Assembly (NCBI RefSeq): GCF_014334735.1 | Contig: NZ_CP060587.1 | Span: forward strand, 1-64,000 | Origin: Aeromicrobium senzhongii | GTDB taxonomy: Bacteria; Actinomycetota; Actinomycetes; Propionibacteriales; Nocardioidaceae | Reading direction: 5' to 3' | Length of the DNA: 64,000 bases | Part shown: in pieces, positions 21,695 to 29,737 of the stretch | Position numbering within the stretch: position 1 is the first letter of the stretch | Layout of the letters: each line of letters begins with the position of its first letter | The notes under the pieces: generated by a model | Told to the model about the DNA's origin: nothing | What the model saw: only the letters and a program-made list of their open reading frames with translations | Database searches by the model: none | Program-made: the position numbers and the translations under genes

Positions 21695-21869
21695 CCTTCC
21701 CCAGTCCTTCGATCGCGGGGCTGATCCGGCGCAGGGCGTCTCAGCCGCCTCAGCCGTCACGAACCGTCACCTTCCGACGAGCGGTATCGGTCCCACTGCG
21801 GTACCAAGGGTGGAGGGCTCGGCGCTCCAGTGTCGACCGACGCAGCCGCGCCCGTGGAGGAGAAAACCC

Positions 21870-22397
21870 ATGGACAACATCGACACCTGGGTCTGGGTAC
21901 TGATCGCCGTCGTGGCGGTGTTGCTGGTCGCCGCCCTCGTCTGGGCCCTCACCAAGGGCCGTCAGGCGAAGGAGCAGCGCCGGCTCGAGAAGGAGCGCGA
22001 GAACCGCGAGGAGGCCGCACGCCTGCGCGACGAGGCCCATGAAGCCACGGTCACCGCTCGCCAGACGGAGGCCGAGGCCGCCGCTGCCCGCGCGGACGCC
22101 GAGCAGGCCCGGCTGGACGCCGAGCGGCTCGAGCAGCGAGCCGGCAAGCTCGAGGGCGAGGCCACCGAGGTCAAGCAGCACGCCGAGCACCACTCGACGC
22201 AGGCCGACAAGATCGACCCGGACGTCACGACCGACAAGCACGGCAACGTGACCGAGACGTACGAGACGCGCGAGACGACGACGGCCGCCGACCCCGCGGT
22301 CGCCGGTGGCGAGTACCGCGAGACGCGCACGGACGTCACGCGCGACGAGGTCCTGCCGCCCGATCCGGGCCAGGGCCCCGACGCGACGCGTCGCTGA
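21870..22397 (+). CDS. Membrane-anchored coiled-coil protein, unknown function
   Basis: A 175-aa protein with one N-terminal membrane helix (residues about 7-28, WVLIAVVAVLLVAALVWAL), then a long charged region rich in Glu, Arg, Ala and Gln (about 32-110) that should form a coiled coil, and a tail rich in Asp, Thr and Glu. It is expected to sit in the membrane with the coiled coil in the cytoplasm. GGAGGAG precedes the ATG. I recognise no domain. A strong terminator hairpin follows, so it is probably a single-gene unit. Confidence 0.75.
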   Translation: MDNIDTWVWVLIAVVAVLLVAALVWALTKGRQAKEQRRLEKERENREEAARLRDEAHEATVTARQTEAEAAAARADAEQARLDAERLEQRAGKLEGEATEVKQHAEHHSTQADKIDPDVTTDKHGNVTETYETRETTTAADPAVAGGEYRETRTDVTRDEVLPPDPGQGPDATRR

Positions 22398-22416
22398 CCG
22401 ACCGATCCACGACCTC

Positions 22417-22449
22417 TCGGGTGATCCGCCAGCCAGGCGGGTCACCCGA
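22417..22449 (+). terminator. Rho-independent-type hairpin
   Basis: TCGGGTGATCCGCC (22417-22430) pairs with GGCGGGTCACCCGA (22436-22449), 14 bases with one G-T pair, around the loop AGCCA. It begins 20 bases after the coiled-coil protein stop. No T-run follows, as usual in high-GC actinobacteria. Confidence 0.8.
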
Positions 22450-22605
22450 TGTCGTCGTGCCGGGTTCAGCAGGCCCATTGCGCGGGTGTCACCTCGAGAC
22501 CGTCGCGGCGCGGCGCGGTGATCATCAGCGACGTCCCCTCGTCGAGTCCGGGGTCACCCACGACACGGTGACCTCCCCCGGTTCCTTCACGGCTGGGGAC
22601 GAACC

Positions 22606-22655
22606 TGTGGACAGACGACGGCGTTGTCCCCAGGTGTGCACAGAGGTGTGGACAA
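22606..22655. promoter_or_regulatory. Cluster of DnaA-box-like 9-mers
   Basis: Within 50 bases there are TGTGGACAG (22606-22614; one mismatch to the complement of TTGTCCACA), TTGTCCCCA (22624-22632; one mismatch), TGTGCACAG (22635-22643; two mismatches) and TGTGGACAA (22647-22655; a perfect TTGTCCACA on the minus strand). This is outside oriC and not next to a replication gene. Confidence 0.6.
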
Positions 22656-22673
22656 ACTACACGCATGTAGTTT
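22654..22673. repeat. Inverted repeat abutting the DnaA-box cluster
   Basis: AAACTACA and TGTAGTTT (8-base arms) around CGCA, directly adjoining the perfect DnaA box. Its size and symmetry suit a dimeric regulator site; it may also help DNA unwinding. It lies about 55 bases before the -10 box of the next gene. Confidence 0.55.
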
Positions 22674-22741
22674 CCTGTCATTTCACCGCAGAACGGCCGC
22701 CGCGCCCGGCCCGTGCACGACCGGCTCAGTAGGATGGCCGA

Positions 22742-23290
22742 ATGCCGTTGACCGCCCCCGATGTCCTGCGCGCGGCAGGTGTCATCAGCCTCGTCGCGGC
22801 GACGATCGAGGGCGGGTGGCTCGGCTTCGCCCTGTTCTTCCTCGTCCTCGGAGCGCTGTTCGTTCCGCGGGCGATCGGCTCGTCACCGTGGCTCGACCTG
22901 GCGTACTGCGGCACCCTGCTGCTCGGCGGCTGGGCGGCCCAGCTCGACTGGTACGTGGCCATCCCGGCCCTGGATCTCGTGGTCCATGCGACCGCCACCG
23001 GGCTCATCGCCGTCATCACCTGGCAGGTGCTCGTGCGCGCCGACGCGCTGCCCCGGCACCGCGATCCCCGGATCGGCCGTCCCGCGCTCGGCGCCTTCGT
23101 CACGACCGCCACGGCCGCCGTCACCCTGGCCGTGCTCTGGGAGTTCGGCGAGTGGCTGGGTCACACGTACCTCGACGAGCGCATCCAGGTCGGCTACGAC
23201 GACACGATCGGCGACCTGGCCGCCGGAGCGCTCGGAGCGGTGGTCGCCGCGCTCATCGTCAGCTGCACCGACATGGCGGAGCCGCAGTGA
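22742..23290 (+). CDS. Polytopic membrane protein, DUF2238/YjdF-like
   Basis: A 182-aa protein with five or six hydrophobic segments. The motif LWEFGEWLGHTYLDE followed by VGYDDTIGDLAAGALGA is typical of the DUF2238 (YjdF-like) membrane family, whose function is not known to me. TAGGAT six bases before the ATG suggests a leaderless transcript. Its stop overlaps the GTG of the glycosyltransferase, so the two are co-translated and may act together. Confidence 0.75.
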   Translation: MPLTAPDVLRAAGVISLVAATIEGGWLGFALFFLVLGALFVPRAIGSSPWLDLAYCGTLLLGGWAAQLDWYVAIPALDLVVHATATGLIAVITWQVLVRADALPRHRDPRIGRPALGAFVTTATAAVTLAVLWEFGEWLGHTYLDERIQVGYDDTIGDLAAGALGAVVAALIVSCTDMAEPQ

Positions 23291-24024
23291 CCCGTCCTCG
23301 TATCTCCGTCGTGATCCCGGTCCACGACGACGCCGTCGAGCTCGGCGCCTGCCTGCGCCTGCTGGCCCGCCAGACCGTGGCGCCCGACGAGGTCGTCGTG
23401 GTCGACAACGCCAGCACCGACGCCTCGGTCGAGGTGGCGCTCGCGTACGGAGCACGTGTCGTGACCGAGCCCCGGCTCGGCATCCCCGTCGCCGCGGCGT
23501 GCGGCTACGATGCCGCGACCGGCGACGTCATCGCCCGCCTCGACGCCGACTCGCGCCCCGAGCCCGACTGGGTCGCCCAGATCGCGCGAGCCATGTCCGA
23601 CCCCAGGGTCGACGCCGTCACGGGCCCCGGCCGGTTTCACGACCTGCCCGCCGTCCTGCGACCTCCCGCCGCACTCGTCTACCTGGGTGCCTACTTCGTG
23701 CTGACCTACCTCGCGCTGGCGCACGTGCCCCTGTGGGGCTCGAGCATGGCGGTGCGGCGCACCAGCTGGCAGCGGGTCCGCGACGAGGTGCACCGGCTCG
23801 ACGACGTCCACGACGACATGGACCTGTCCTTCGTCCTCGGACCGGAGTCGGTGATCCGCTACGACCGCGGCCTGCGCGTCGGGGTGTCGGCCCGGTCCCT
23901 GCGCGGCTGGCCGCAGTTGCGGCGCAGGATGGGGCGGGCCGTCACGACGCTGCGGCTGAACTGGGCCGTCCGCCCCCCGTGGACGCGTTGGCAGGACCGG
24001 ATCCGGCGGATCAGCGCAGGCTGA
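23287..24024 (+). CDS. Family 2 glycosyltransferase near the carotenoid operon
   Basis: A 245-aa GT-A enzyme: ISVVIPVHDDAVELGACLR at the start, VVVDNASTDAS, and the metal-binding ARLDADSRP (DXD-type) near residue 85. Further motifs GSSMAVRR and DDVHDDMDLSFVL correspond to the acceptor and ED-type regions. A hydrophobic stretch around residues 130-155 suggests membrane association. It overlaps the preceding membrane gene and its 3' end overlaps crtEb tail to tail by 14 bases. Proximity to the C50 carotenoid genes suggests transfer of a sugar onto the hydroxylated pigment; this is inference from context. Confidence 0.85.
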   Translation: MTRPRISVVIPVHDDAVELGACLRLLARQTVAPDEVVVVDNASTDASVEVALAYGARVVTEPRLGIPVAAACGYDAATGDVIARLDADSRPEPDWVAQIARAMSDPRVDAVTGPGRFHDLPAVLRPPAALVYLGAYFVLTYLALAHVPLWGSSMAVRRTSWQRVRDEVHRLDDVHDDMDLSFVLGPESVIRYDRGLRVGVSARSLRGWPQLRRRMGRAVTTLRLNWAVRPPWTRWQDRIRRISAG

Positions 24025-24886
24025 TCCAGATCAGCAGCTGGGTCACCAGGAAGCCGGTGAGGAAGTTGAGCCACAGGAACCTGCGCCAGCCCGCATTCGC
24101 CTGCTCGCACGTCTCGTCGGTGACCGACAGGAACGGAGCGATGTTCGCGGCGTACGGCAGCACCAGCAGCGCGGCCAGGGTCGCGGGCCACGGCAGCGCC
24201 AACAGACACACCCCCGCCAGCAGGTAGGCCGCCAGCGCGAACCACGTGGTGTTGCGGGCGCCCAGCACCGTGCCGATCGAGCCGATGTCCGCCGCGCGAT
24301 CGGCCGTGACGTCCTGCACGGCGCCGAAGGCGTGGGAGCCGACGCCCCAGAGGAAGAAGCCGACGAGCGCGGCCACGACCGTGACACCGAGTTCGACCTC
24401 GTGACCGCGGGCGTCGGCCAGGGCCAGCCCGAACACCGCCGGGCTGACGAAGTGGGTGCTGGAGGTGATCGAGTCCAGGAAGGGCCGCTCCTTGAAGCGC
24501 AGGACCGGCGCCGAGTACGCCACCACGGCGAAGATGCTGATCGTGAGGACGAGATTGGACGCGACCGATCCGACGGCGGCGAACAGCACGACGAACGGCA
24601 CGTTCGAGACCACCGCGGCCCAGATGGTGAGCCGGTGGACGCGGCGGTCCAGGACGACACCTTCGACGCCGCCCTTGCGCGGGTTGCGCAGGTCGGACTC
24701 GTAGTCGAAGACGTCGTTGATTCCGTACATGAGCAGGTTGTAGGGGATCAGGAACCACAGGCAGCCCAGCCAGAACAGGGCGTCGGGCCCGCCCCCGGCC
24801 AGCAGGTAGGCCGCACCGAACGGGAACGCCGTGTTGACCCAGGACAGCGGACGGGACGAGGCCAGCACCTGTCCCAGAGGGCTCAC
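24011..24886 (-). CDS. crtEb: Lycopene elongase (UbiA-type prenyltransferase, CrtEb-like)
   Basis: Adds two dimethylallyl units to lycopene to make the C50 skeleton. The 291-aa integral membrane protein has the UbiA first motif NDVFDYESDLRNPRKGG (NDxxDxxxD-type) and the second aspartate-rich motif in AVQDVTADRAADIGSIGT. Eight or nine hydrophobic helices are visible. The GTG at 24886 overlaps the CrtYf stop. Last gene of the operon, as in the decaprenoxanthin cluster of Corynebacterium glutamicum. Bacterioruberin-type elongases of archaea are related, so product stereochemistry cannot be read here. Confidence 0.92.
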   Translation of the reverse strand: MSPLGQVLASSRPLSWVNTAFPFGAAYLLAGGGPDALFWLGCLWFLIPYNLLMYGINDVFDYESDLRNPRKGGVEGVVLDRRVHRLTIWAAVVSNVPFVVLFAAVGSVASNLVLTISIFAVVAYSAPVLRFKERPFLDSITSSTHFVSPAVFGLALADARGHEVELGVTVVAALVGFFLWGVGSHAFGAVQDVTADRAADIGSIGTVLGARNTTWFALAAYLLAGVCLLALPWPATLAALLVLPYAANIAPFLSVTDETCEQANAGWRRFLWLNFLTGFLVTQLLIWISLR

Positions 24887-25194
24887 GCCCGTGCCTCGTC
24901 GCGGTCGAGCAGCAGCGTCAGCGCCGACACGAGGACGGTCGCCGCGATCGGCCACGCGAAGTCCTCGATCGGCGCGAGTCCCACGTGGATGCCGATGAGG
25001 GACGACTCGTCGAAACGGAACAGGTCCGCAGCGATCATGATGCTGTCGAAGACGGCGGTCAGCACGCACAGAACCAGGGCGGTCAGGCCGGTCGCGGCCC
25101 ACCAGCGCCGATCCGGACGACGGACGAACACCGCGACGGCCAGGACAGGCAGGGTCACCGCGACGAAGACGGTCGCCAGTTGCAGGTAGGTCAT
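24883..25194 (-). CDS. crtYf: C50 carotenoid cyclase subunit (CrtYf-like)
   Basis: Half of a heterodimeric membrane cyclase acting on the elongated C50 carotenoid. The 103-aa protein has three hydrophobic helices and the lycopene-cyclase-domain signature FDSIMIAADLFRFDES and GLAPIEDFAWPI, where the PxE motif (PIED) is thought to be catalytic. Start and stop overlap both neighbours, so it is tightly coupled with crtYe and crtEb. Whether epsilon, beta or gamma rings result (CrtYe/f versus CrtYg/h types) cannot be decided from sequence by eye. Confidence 0.88.
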   Translation of the reverse strand: MTYLQLATVFVAVTLPVLAVAVFVRRPDRRWWAATGLTALVLCVLTAVFDSIMIAADLFRFDESSLIGIHVGLAPIEDFAWPIAATVLVSALTLLLDRDEARA

Positions 25195-25520
25195 CGGCGC
25201 ACCGACTCGCGCTGGCGCAGCAGGAGACCGAACAGTCCGTGCAGCACGCCGGTGACGTAACAGAGGAAGACGATGAAGAACAGCTCCTCCAGCGGCAGGT
25301 GCGGGGCGAGCTCGATGCCGGTCATCGCGGGCGACTCGCCCCTGCCGTAGACGCCGATCTCCAGGGCCACGAGGTCCCAGACGAGGAAGAAGACGAAGCC
25401 GGAGGCCAGGACGGCGAGCGCGACGCGCGGGCCGCGGAACGCGAAGAGCCGCCACCGGTGGTCGACCAGACCCATGCAGAAGCCCGCACCGATCACCGAG
25501 GCGAGGTAGAGCCAGCTCAC
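25191..25520 (-). CDS. crtYe: C50 carotenoid cyclase subunit (CrtYe-like)
   Basis: Partner subunit of the heterodimeric C50 cyclase, 109 aa with three membrane helices. It carries WDLVALEIGVYGRGES and ELAPHLPLEELFFIVFLCYV, the second containing the PLEE version of the conserved PxE(E/D) motif. The GTG at 25520 overlaps the crtI stop (GTGA), and its own stop overlaps the crtYf start. Together with CrtYf it should form a functional enzyme; neither half is expected to work alone. Confidence 0.88.
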   Translation of the reverse strand: MSWLYLASVIGAGFCMGLVDHRWRLFAFRGPRVALAVLASGFVFFLVWDLVALEIGVYGRGESPAMTGIELAPHLPLEELFFIVFLCYVTGVLHGLFGLLLRQRESVRR

Positions 25521-27112
25521 GCGACCACCGTAGTGCCGATTCCGGGTTCGGGTGAGGGTCCGGCGGACCGGTCGCCGCGCAGGCGCTTGAGCACCAGCTC
25601 GGCACTGATCAGGCACATCGGCAGACCGATGCCCGGGATCGTGCTGGATCCGGCGTACAGCAGCCCGTCGACACGACGCGAGGCGTTGTTCGCGCGCAGG
25701 AAGGCGCTCTGGCGCAGCACGTGGGCCGGGCCGAGCGCGCCGCCGGACCAGGCGTTGAGGTCGTCGGCGAAGTCCCGGGGCCCGACCGTGCGGCGGACGA
25801 CGACACGCTCGGCGAGGTCCGGCACGCCGGCCCACTGGGCGATCTGGCCGATCGCCGCGTCCGCGACCTTCTCGACCGCGGGGTCGCCGGCGCCGTCGAT
25901 CCCACCCCGCCCGAGCCGGACGTCGGCGGGCACGGGCACCAGGACGAACACGTTCTCGTCGCCCGCGGGAGCCACGGAGGGGTCGGTGGCCGAGGGCCGG
26001 CAGACGTAGGACGACGCCGGGTCGGGGACGCGGCCGGGACGGCCGAGGACGTCGTCGAAGTTCCGGTCCCAGTCGCTGGTGAAGAACATCGAGTGGTGCG
26101 CCAGCTCGGGCAGGCGACCCTGCACTCCGAGGTAGGCCAGGACGGCACCCGGTCCGGGATCGCGACGTTGCCACCACGACTCGGGGTACGTGCGCAGGTG
26201 CTCGGGCAGCAGCCGGGTCTCGAGGTGGTGCAGGTCGTTGGCGCCGACGACGACGTCGGCGGGTACCTGCTCGATGCCGTCGGACGTCCGTACGGTGACG
26301 CCGGTGACGCGGGCCTGCCGCCGCGACGGACGCCGCCGGTCGCCACGCTCGGTGTCGATGCCGACGACCGTCGCGCCGGTGTGGATGCGGACCCCGCGCG
26401 AGACGGCCAGGGCCGCGATCGCGTCGATGATGGTCGAGAAGCCGCCCTGGGGATAGCGGACCCCGTCGGCGAGGTCCATCCAGCTCATCAGGTGGTACAT
26501 GCTCGGCGTCCGCGAGGGCGAGGAGCCCAGGAAGACGGCCGGGTACCCCAGTACCTGCCGCAGGCGCGGATCGGCGAACCGCGACCCGACGAACGACTCC
26601 AGGGAGCGGCCCAGCAGCTCGGCGAGGCGCGGCAGGCGTCGCACCACGTCCGGGTGCGCGAGGTTCGTCGGCCGGTCGAAGCTCGTGTAGAGGAAGTGGT
26701 CGATCGCCATCTGGTGCGTGTCGCTGCCCGAGTCGAGGTACTCCTCGAGCCGGGCGCCCGCCCCGGGCTCGAGCGACTCGAACAGGGCGACGTTCTCGGC
26801 GCGGGTGGCGCGCACGTCGACGGGCTGGTCACGGCCCTCGAAGAAGACCCGGTAGCCGGGGTCGAGCCGGACGAGGTCGAGCTGCTCGGCCGACGTCGTG
26901 CCCAGCAGGCGGAAGAAGTGGTCGAAGACCTCGGGCATCAGGTACCAGGAGGGACCGGTGTCGAACCGGAAGCCGCCACTGGCCCAACTGCCGGCGCGGC
27001 CCCCGAGCTCGGTCCGCTGCTCGAACAGGTCCACGGACCACCCGTCGGCGGCCAGCAGTGCGGCGGTGGCCAGGCCCGAGATGCCGCCGCCGATGACCGA
27101 GACGCGGCTCAT
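25517..27112 (-). CDS. crtI: Phytoene desaturase CrtI
   Basis: FAD-dependent enzyme that converts phytoene to lycopene in successive desaturations. The 531-aa product starts MSRVSVIGGGISGLATAALL (dinucleotide-binding fold) and continues with GGRAGSWASGGFRFDTGPSW. The C-terminal carotenoid-desaturase signature appears as LLYAGSSTIPGIGLPMCLIS. Length and motifs fit four-step bacterial CrtI. Its ATG overlaps the crtB stop and its stop overlaps crtYe, placing it mid-operon. Confidence 0.95.
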   Translation of the reverse strand: MSRVSVIGGGISGLATAALLAADGWSVDLFEQRTELGGRAGSWASGGFRFDTGPSWYLMPEVFDHFFRLLGTTSAEQLDLVRLDPGYRVFFEGRDQPVDVRATRAENVALFESLEPGAGARLEEYLDSGSDTHQMAIDHFLYTSFDRPTNLAHPDVVRRLPRLAELLGRSLESFVGSRFADPRLRQVLGYPAVFLGSSPSRTPSMYHLMSWMDLADGVRYPQGGFSTIIDAIAALAVSRGVRIHTGATVVGIDTERGDRRRPSRRQARVTGVTVRTSDGIEQVPADVVVGANDLHHLETRLLPEHLRTYPESWWQRRDPGPGAVLAYLGVQGRLPELAHHSMFFTSDWDRNFDDVLGRPGRVPDPASSYVCRPSATDPSVAPAGDENVFVLVPVPADVRLGRGGIDGAGDPAVEKVADAAIGQIAQWAGVPDLAERVVVRRTVGPRDFADDLNAWSGGALGPAHVLRQSAFLRANNASRRVDGLLYAGSSTIPGIGLPMCLISAELVLKRLRGDRSAGPSPEPGIGTTVVA

Positions 27113-28002
27113 CCGGCGCCCACCATCACCGCTCGCGCCACGATGCGCGCCTTCACCGGTCCGGGGACGCGGATGCGCTCGGTCCGGATGCGCTCGGGCG
27201 ATGCGGCTCGCAGCCGGTGGGACAGCTCGGCGAAGAGCGCGTGGGCCGCAGCGACGGCACGACGACTGCCGACGGGAAGAGCCGGGATGACCGCGGCCGC
27301 GGCCCCCAGGTCGGCGTCGATGTCGTCGAGGAACCGGTCGCGCGCGGCCTCGTCGAAACGGTCGGGGTCCAGGCCCGGGAAGTAGCTGCGTCCCAGCTGG
27401 TCGCGGTCGGCGGCGAGGTCGCGCAGGAAGTTGACCTTCTGGAACGCGGCGCCCAGCCGCCGGGCGCCCGGAGCGAGGGCGGCGTACTCGCGGTCCGCCT
27501 CGGGGCGCCCGGTGAGGAAGGCTCGCAGGCACATCAGGCCGACGACCTCGGCCGACCCGTAGACGTACGCCGCGAAGCTGGCCTCGTCGTGCTCCACGCG
27601 GAAGAGGTCGGTGCGCATCGAGGCGAAGAAGGGATCGACCAGATCGGTACCGATGCCGCACGACCGCGCGGTGCGGGCGAAGGCGTGCACCACGAGGTTC
27701 GCGCTGTGCCCCGTGCGCAGGGACTCGTGGACCTCGGCCTGCAGCGCGTCGATCAGCCGCAGCTGGTCGGCCGGCTCGCCGAGAGGGCGCGGCGCGTCGA
27801 CGATCTCGTCGGCGACCCGGACCAGCGCGTAGATGTTGCGCACGCGGGTGCGCACGGGCCCGTTCAGCAGGCGCGAGGCCATGCCGAACGAGGTCGAGTA
27901 CCGCCTGATGACCAGCGCGGCGCTCTTCTCGGCGACCTCGTCGTACAGCTCGTAGCCGGTCGTGGGCTGCTGGTCGCGGTCGTGGGTCCAGGGTGCGCTC
28001 AT
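27109..28002 (-). CDS. crtB: Phytoene synthase CrtB
   Basis: Condenses two geranylgeranyl diphosphates to phytoene. The 297-aa protein has the squalene/phytoene-synthase fold. The first Asp-rich motif is VADEIVD, near residue 65, and the second lies in NFLRDLAADRDQLGRSYFP; SYSTSFGMAS-like RRYSTSFGMASRLL and YVYGSAEVVGLMCLRAF are further family segments. Both ends overlap neighbours by ATGA, so it is translationally coupled with crtE and crtI. Confidence 0.95.
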   Translation of the reverse strand: MSAPWTHDRDQQPTTGYELYDEVAEKSAALVIRRYSTSFGMASRLLNGPVRTRVRNIYALVRVADEIVDAPRPLGEPADQLRLIDALQAEVHESLRTGHSANLVVHAFARTARSCGIGTDLVDPFFASMRTDLFRVEHDEASFAAYVYGSAEVVGLMCLRAFLTGRPEADREYAALAPGARRLGAAFQKVNFLRDLAADRDQLGRSYFPGLDPDRFDEAARDRFLDDIDADLGAAAAVIPALPVGSRRAVAAAHALFAELSHRLRAASPERIRTERIRVPGPVKARIVARAVMVGAG

Positions 28003-29036
28003 GCGGCACCGGCCCGCGTGGACGGGACGTCGCTCCACGCATGGGTCAGGAGCGGCTCGAACAGGGCCGCGTCGAGCCCGAGCGAGCGGGACTGCTCGCG
28101 GGCGATCTCGATGTGCTGGTCGGCCAGCTCCTCGATGTGTCCGCGCGAACCGCAGGACTCCAGCAGCTCGCGCACGGTGGCCGCGGTGGTCTCGGTCAGG
28201 TGCGGGTCGCCCAGGTGCGGGGCGATCCGCGGCCACGAGGAGGTCTGCGAGGCGTGCACCATCAACGGGGTGCGCTTGCCCTCGCGTAGGTCCCCCAGCC
28301 GGTCTTTTCCGGTCTCGATCGGGTCGCCGAAGATCGCGCGGACGTCGTCGCGCAGCTGGAAGGCGATGCCGAGGCAACGACCGATCTCGCCGAGTGCCGC
28401 GACGTCGTCGTCGGTGGCGCCGGCCAGCACGGCCCCGGCCTGCATCGGCAGCACGAACGAGTAGGCGGCCGTCTTGTGCTCGGCGACGGCGAGGGCCTCC
28501 TGGGCATCGGGCATCCGCGGACTGAGCGCCAGCCGGACGTCGGCCAGCTCGCCGGCCGCCGACGCGTGCAGCGTGTCGTCCAGCAGGTCGAGGAGTCGCC
28601 CGGTCGTGTGCGCGTCGGCACCGCACGTCGCGACCGCGCGGATCGCCGCCGCCAGGGCGAGGTCGCCGGCCAGGATCGCGCCGGCGCGGGTGTAGGTGTC
28701 CTGGTCGTCGGGCGCGGTGTCGAGCGCGATCGCGTCGGCGCGGAACCAACCCGGGACGCTGGGCCGCCCACGGCGGGTGTCGTCGTTGTCGATCACGTCG
28801 TCGTGGACCACGAAGGCGGTGTGCAACAGCTCGGTGGCGGCGGCGGCCCGGTCGACCACGGACTCGGGCTGGGTGCCCGCGAACGCGGTGTGCACGCTCG
28901 TCACGAGCCAGGGCCGGAAGCGCTTGCCTCCCGAGGTGCCGACCTCGACGGCGGCCATCAGGGCGCCGTGGTCGCGGCTCAGGTCGGGGACCTGGGCCGG
29001 ACTCACCAGGTCGTCGAGCTCGTCCTGCAGGCTCAT
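27999..29036 (-). CDS. crtE: Geranylgeranyl diphosphate synthase CrtE
   Basis: Trans-isoprenyl diphosphate synthase making the C20 precursor, 345 aa. The first Asp-rich motif appears as VHDDVIDNDDTRRGRP near residue 78, the second as FQLRDDVRAIFGDP near 225. GGKRFRPWL binds diphosphate. Small residues before the first motif (LLHTAFVVHDD) allow chain growth to C20. It overlaps idi upstream and crtB downstream. Confidence 0.94.
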   Translation of the reverse strand: MSLQDELDDLVSPAQVPDLSRDHGALMAAVEVGTSGGKRFRPWLVTSVHTAFAGTQPESVVDRAAAATELLHTAFVVHDDVIDNDDTRRGRPSVPGWFRADAIALDTAPDDQDTYTRAGAILAGDLALAAAIRAVATCGADAHTTGRLLDLLDDTLHASAAGELADVRLALSPRMPDAQEALAVAEHKTAAYSFVLPMQAGAVLAGATDDDVAALGEIGRCLGIAFQLRDDVRAIFGDPIETGKDRLGDLREGKRTPLMVHASQTSSWPRIAPHLGDPHLTETTAATVRELLESCGSRGHIEELADQHIEIAREQSRSLGLDAALFEPLLTHAWSDVPSTRAGAA

Positions 29037-29656
29037 GGTGCGGTCTCCGTCCCGACCGGGCGCAGCAGGTGCCACGCGTCGGACTCGTCGAGCGCGCGGG
29101 TCTGGGCGACGAGCCACGGGCTGACCGCCCACGGGGCGACGCGGATCGTGTCGCGCAGGTCATCGACGGTGATCCACGCCAGCTCGGCGACCTCGTCGGG
29201 ATGCGGCGTGACGGCGCCGTCGGCGCGGGCGACGAAGACGGGGCAGAACTCGTTCTCGACCACTCCGGCCGCATCGACGGCACGGTAGGAGAACTCCGGC
29301 AGGACCGGGCGGATGTCGTGGGTGTCCACACCGAGCTCGCTGCGTCCATGGCGGCGCACGGCGTCCAGGAGCGACTCCTGTGGGCGCGGGTGGCCGCAGA
29401 AGGAGTTGGTCCACACGCCCGGCCAGGACCGCTTGGTCAGGGACCGGCGGGTCACCAGCAGCCGGTCGTCGGCGTCGAAGAGGTAGCAGGAGAAGGCCAG
29501 GTGCAACGGCGTGTAGTGGCTGTGGACGGCCGATCGGGAGGCCGTGCCGCGGGGCTGGTGGTCGTCATCGAGGAGCACGACGAGGTCCCGCGGGTCGCCC
29601 GGGGGCAACCGGTCGGGCTCGGGGCTCGCCGAGTTCTGGTGCAGCACGGTCTCCAT
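29033..29656 (-). CDS. idi: Isopentenyl-diphosphate delta-isomerase, type 1
   Basis: Interconverts isopentenyl and dimethylallyl diphosphate, supplying the allylic starter for GGPP and for the C5 units CrtEb adds. The 207-aa enzyme has the Nudix fold with metal-binding HSHYTPLHLAFSCYLF, the active-site Cys in WTNSFCGHPRP, and the catalytic Glu in VVENEFCPVF. First gene of the seven-gene carotenoid operon, with GAGGAGG before its ATG. The divergent MarR gene and a palindrome lie just upstream. Confidence 0.94.
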   Translation of the reverse strand: METVLHQNSASPEPDRLPPGDPRDLVVLLDDDHQPRGTASRSAVHSHYTPLHLAFSCYLFDADDRLLVTRRSLTKRSWPGVWTNSFCGHPRPQESLLDAVRRHGRSELGVDTHDIRPVLPEFSYRAVDAAGVVENEFCPVFVARADGAVTPHPDEVAELAWITVDDLRDTIRVAPWAVSPWLVAQTRALDESDAWHLLRPVGTETAP

Positions 29657-29685
29657 GGGCGCCTCCTCGACGACCCTTGCAGATT

Positions 29686-29698
29686 ATTGCTAAGCAAT
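29686..29698. promoter_or_regulatory. Palindrome in the crt operon / marR divergent promoter
   Basis: ATTGCTAAGCAAT is a perfect 13-base palindrome (6-base arms, central A) in an AT-rich island 30 bases before idi and about 40 before the MarR gene. Its size and position suit an operator for the adjacent MarR repressor. This resembles the CrtR control of the Corynebacterium glutamicum crt operon, in which GGPP relieves repression. Confidence 0.65.
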
Positions 29699-29737
29699 CT
29701 AGATATCAAGTTCTAAAAGAAAGTGTAGTCTGTGCAG

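Larger units (their letters stand above)
22450..22741. other. Gene-free spacer with DnaA boxes
   Basis: No convincing gene is seen here on either strand. A 71-codon minus-strand frame (22466-22681) lacks recognisable features. The right half holds the DnaA-box cluster and a 20-base inverted repeat listed separately. The last bases carry TAGGAT at 22730-22735, a -10 box for the following gene. Confidence 0.6.

Noticed and set aside
22466..22681. A 71-codon minus-strand frame in the spacer after the coiled-coil protein
   Set aside because: Its first half overlaps the DnaA-box cluster, there is no ribosome binding site, and the product has no recognisable features. The tail (LMITAPRRDGLEVTPAQW) looks protein-like but is too short to support.
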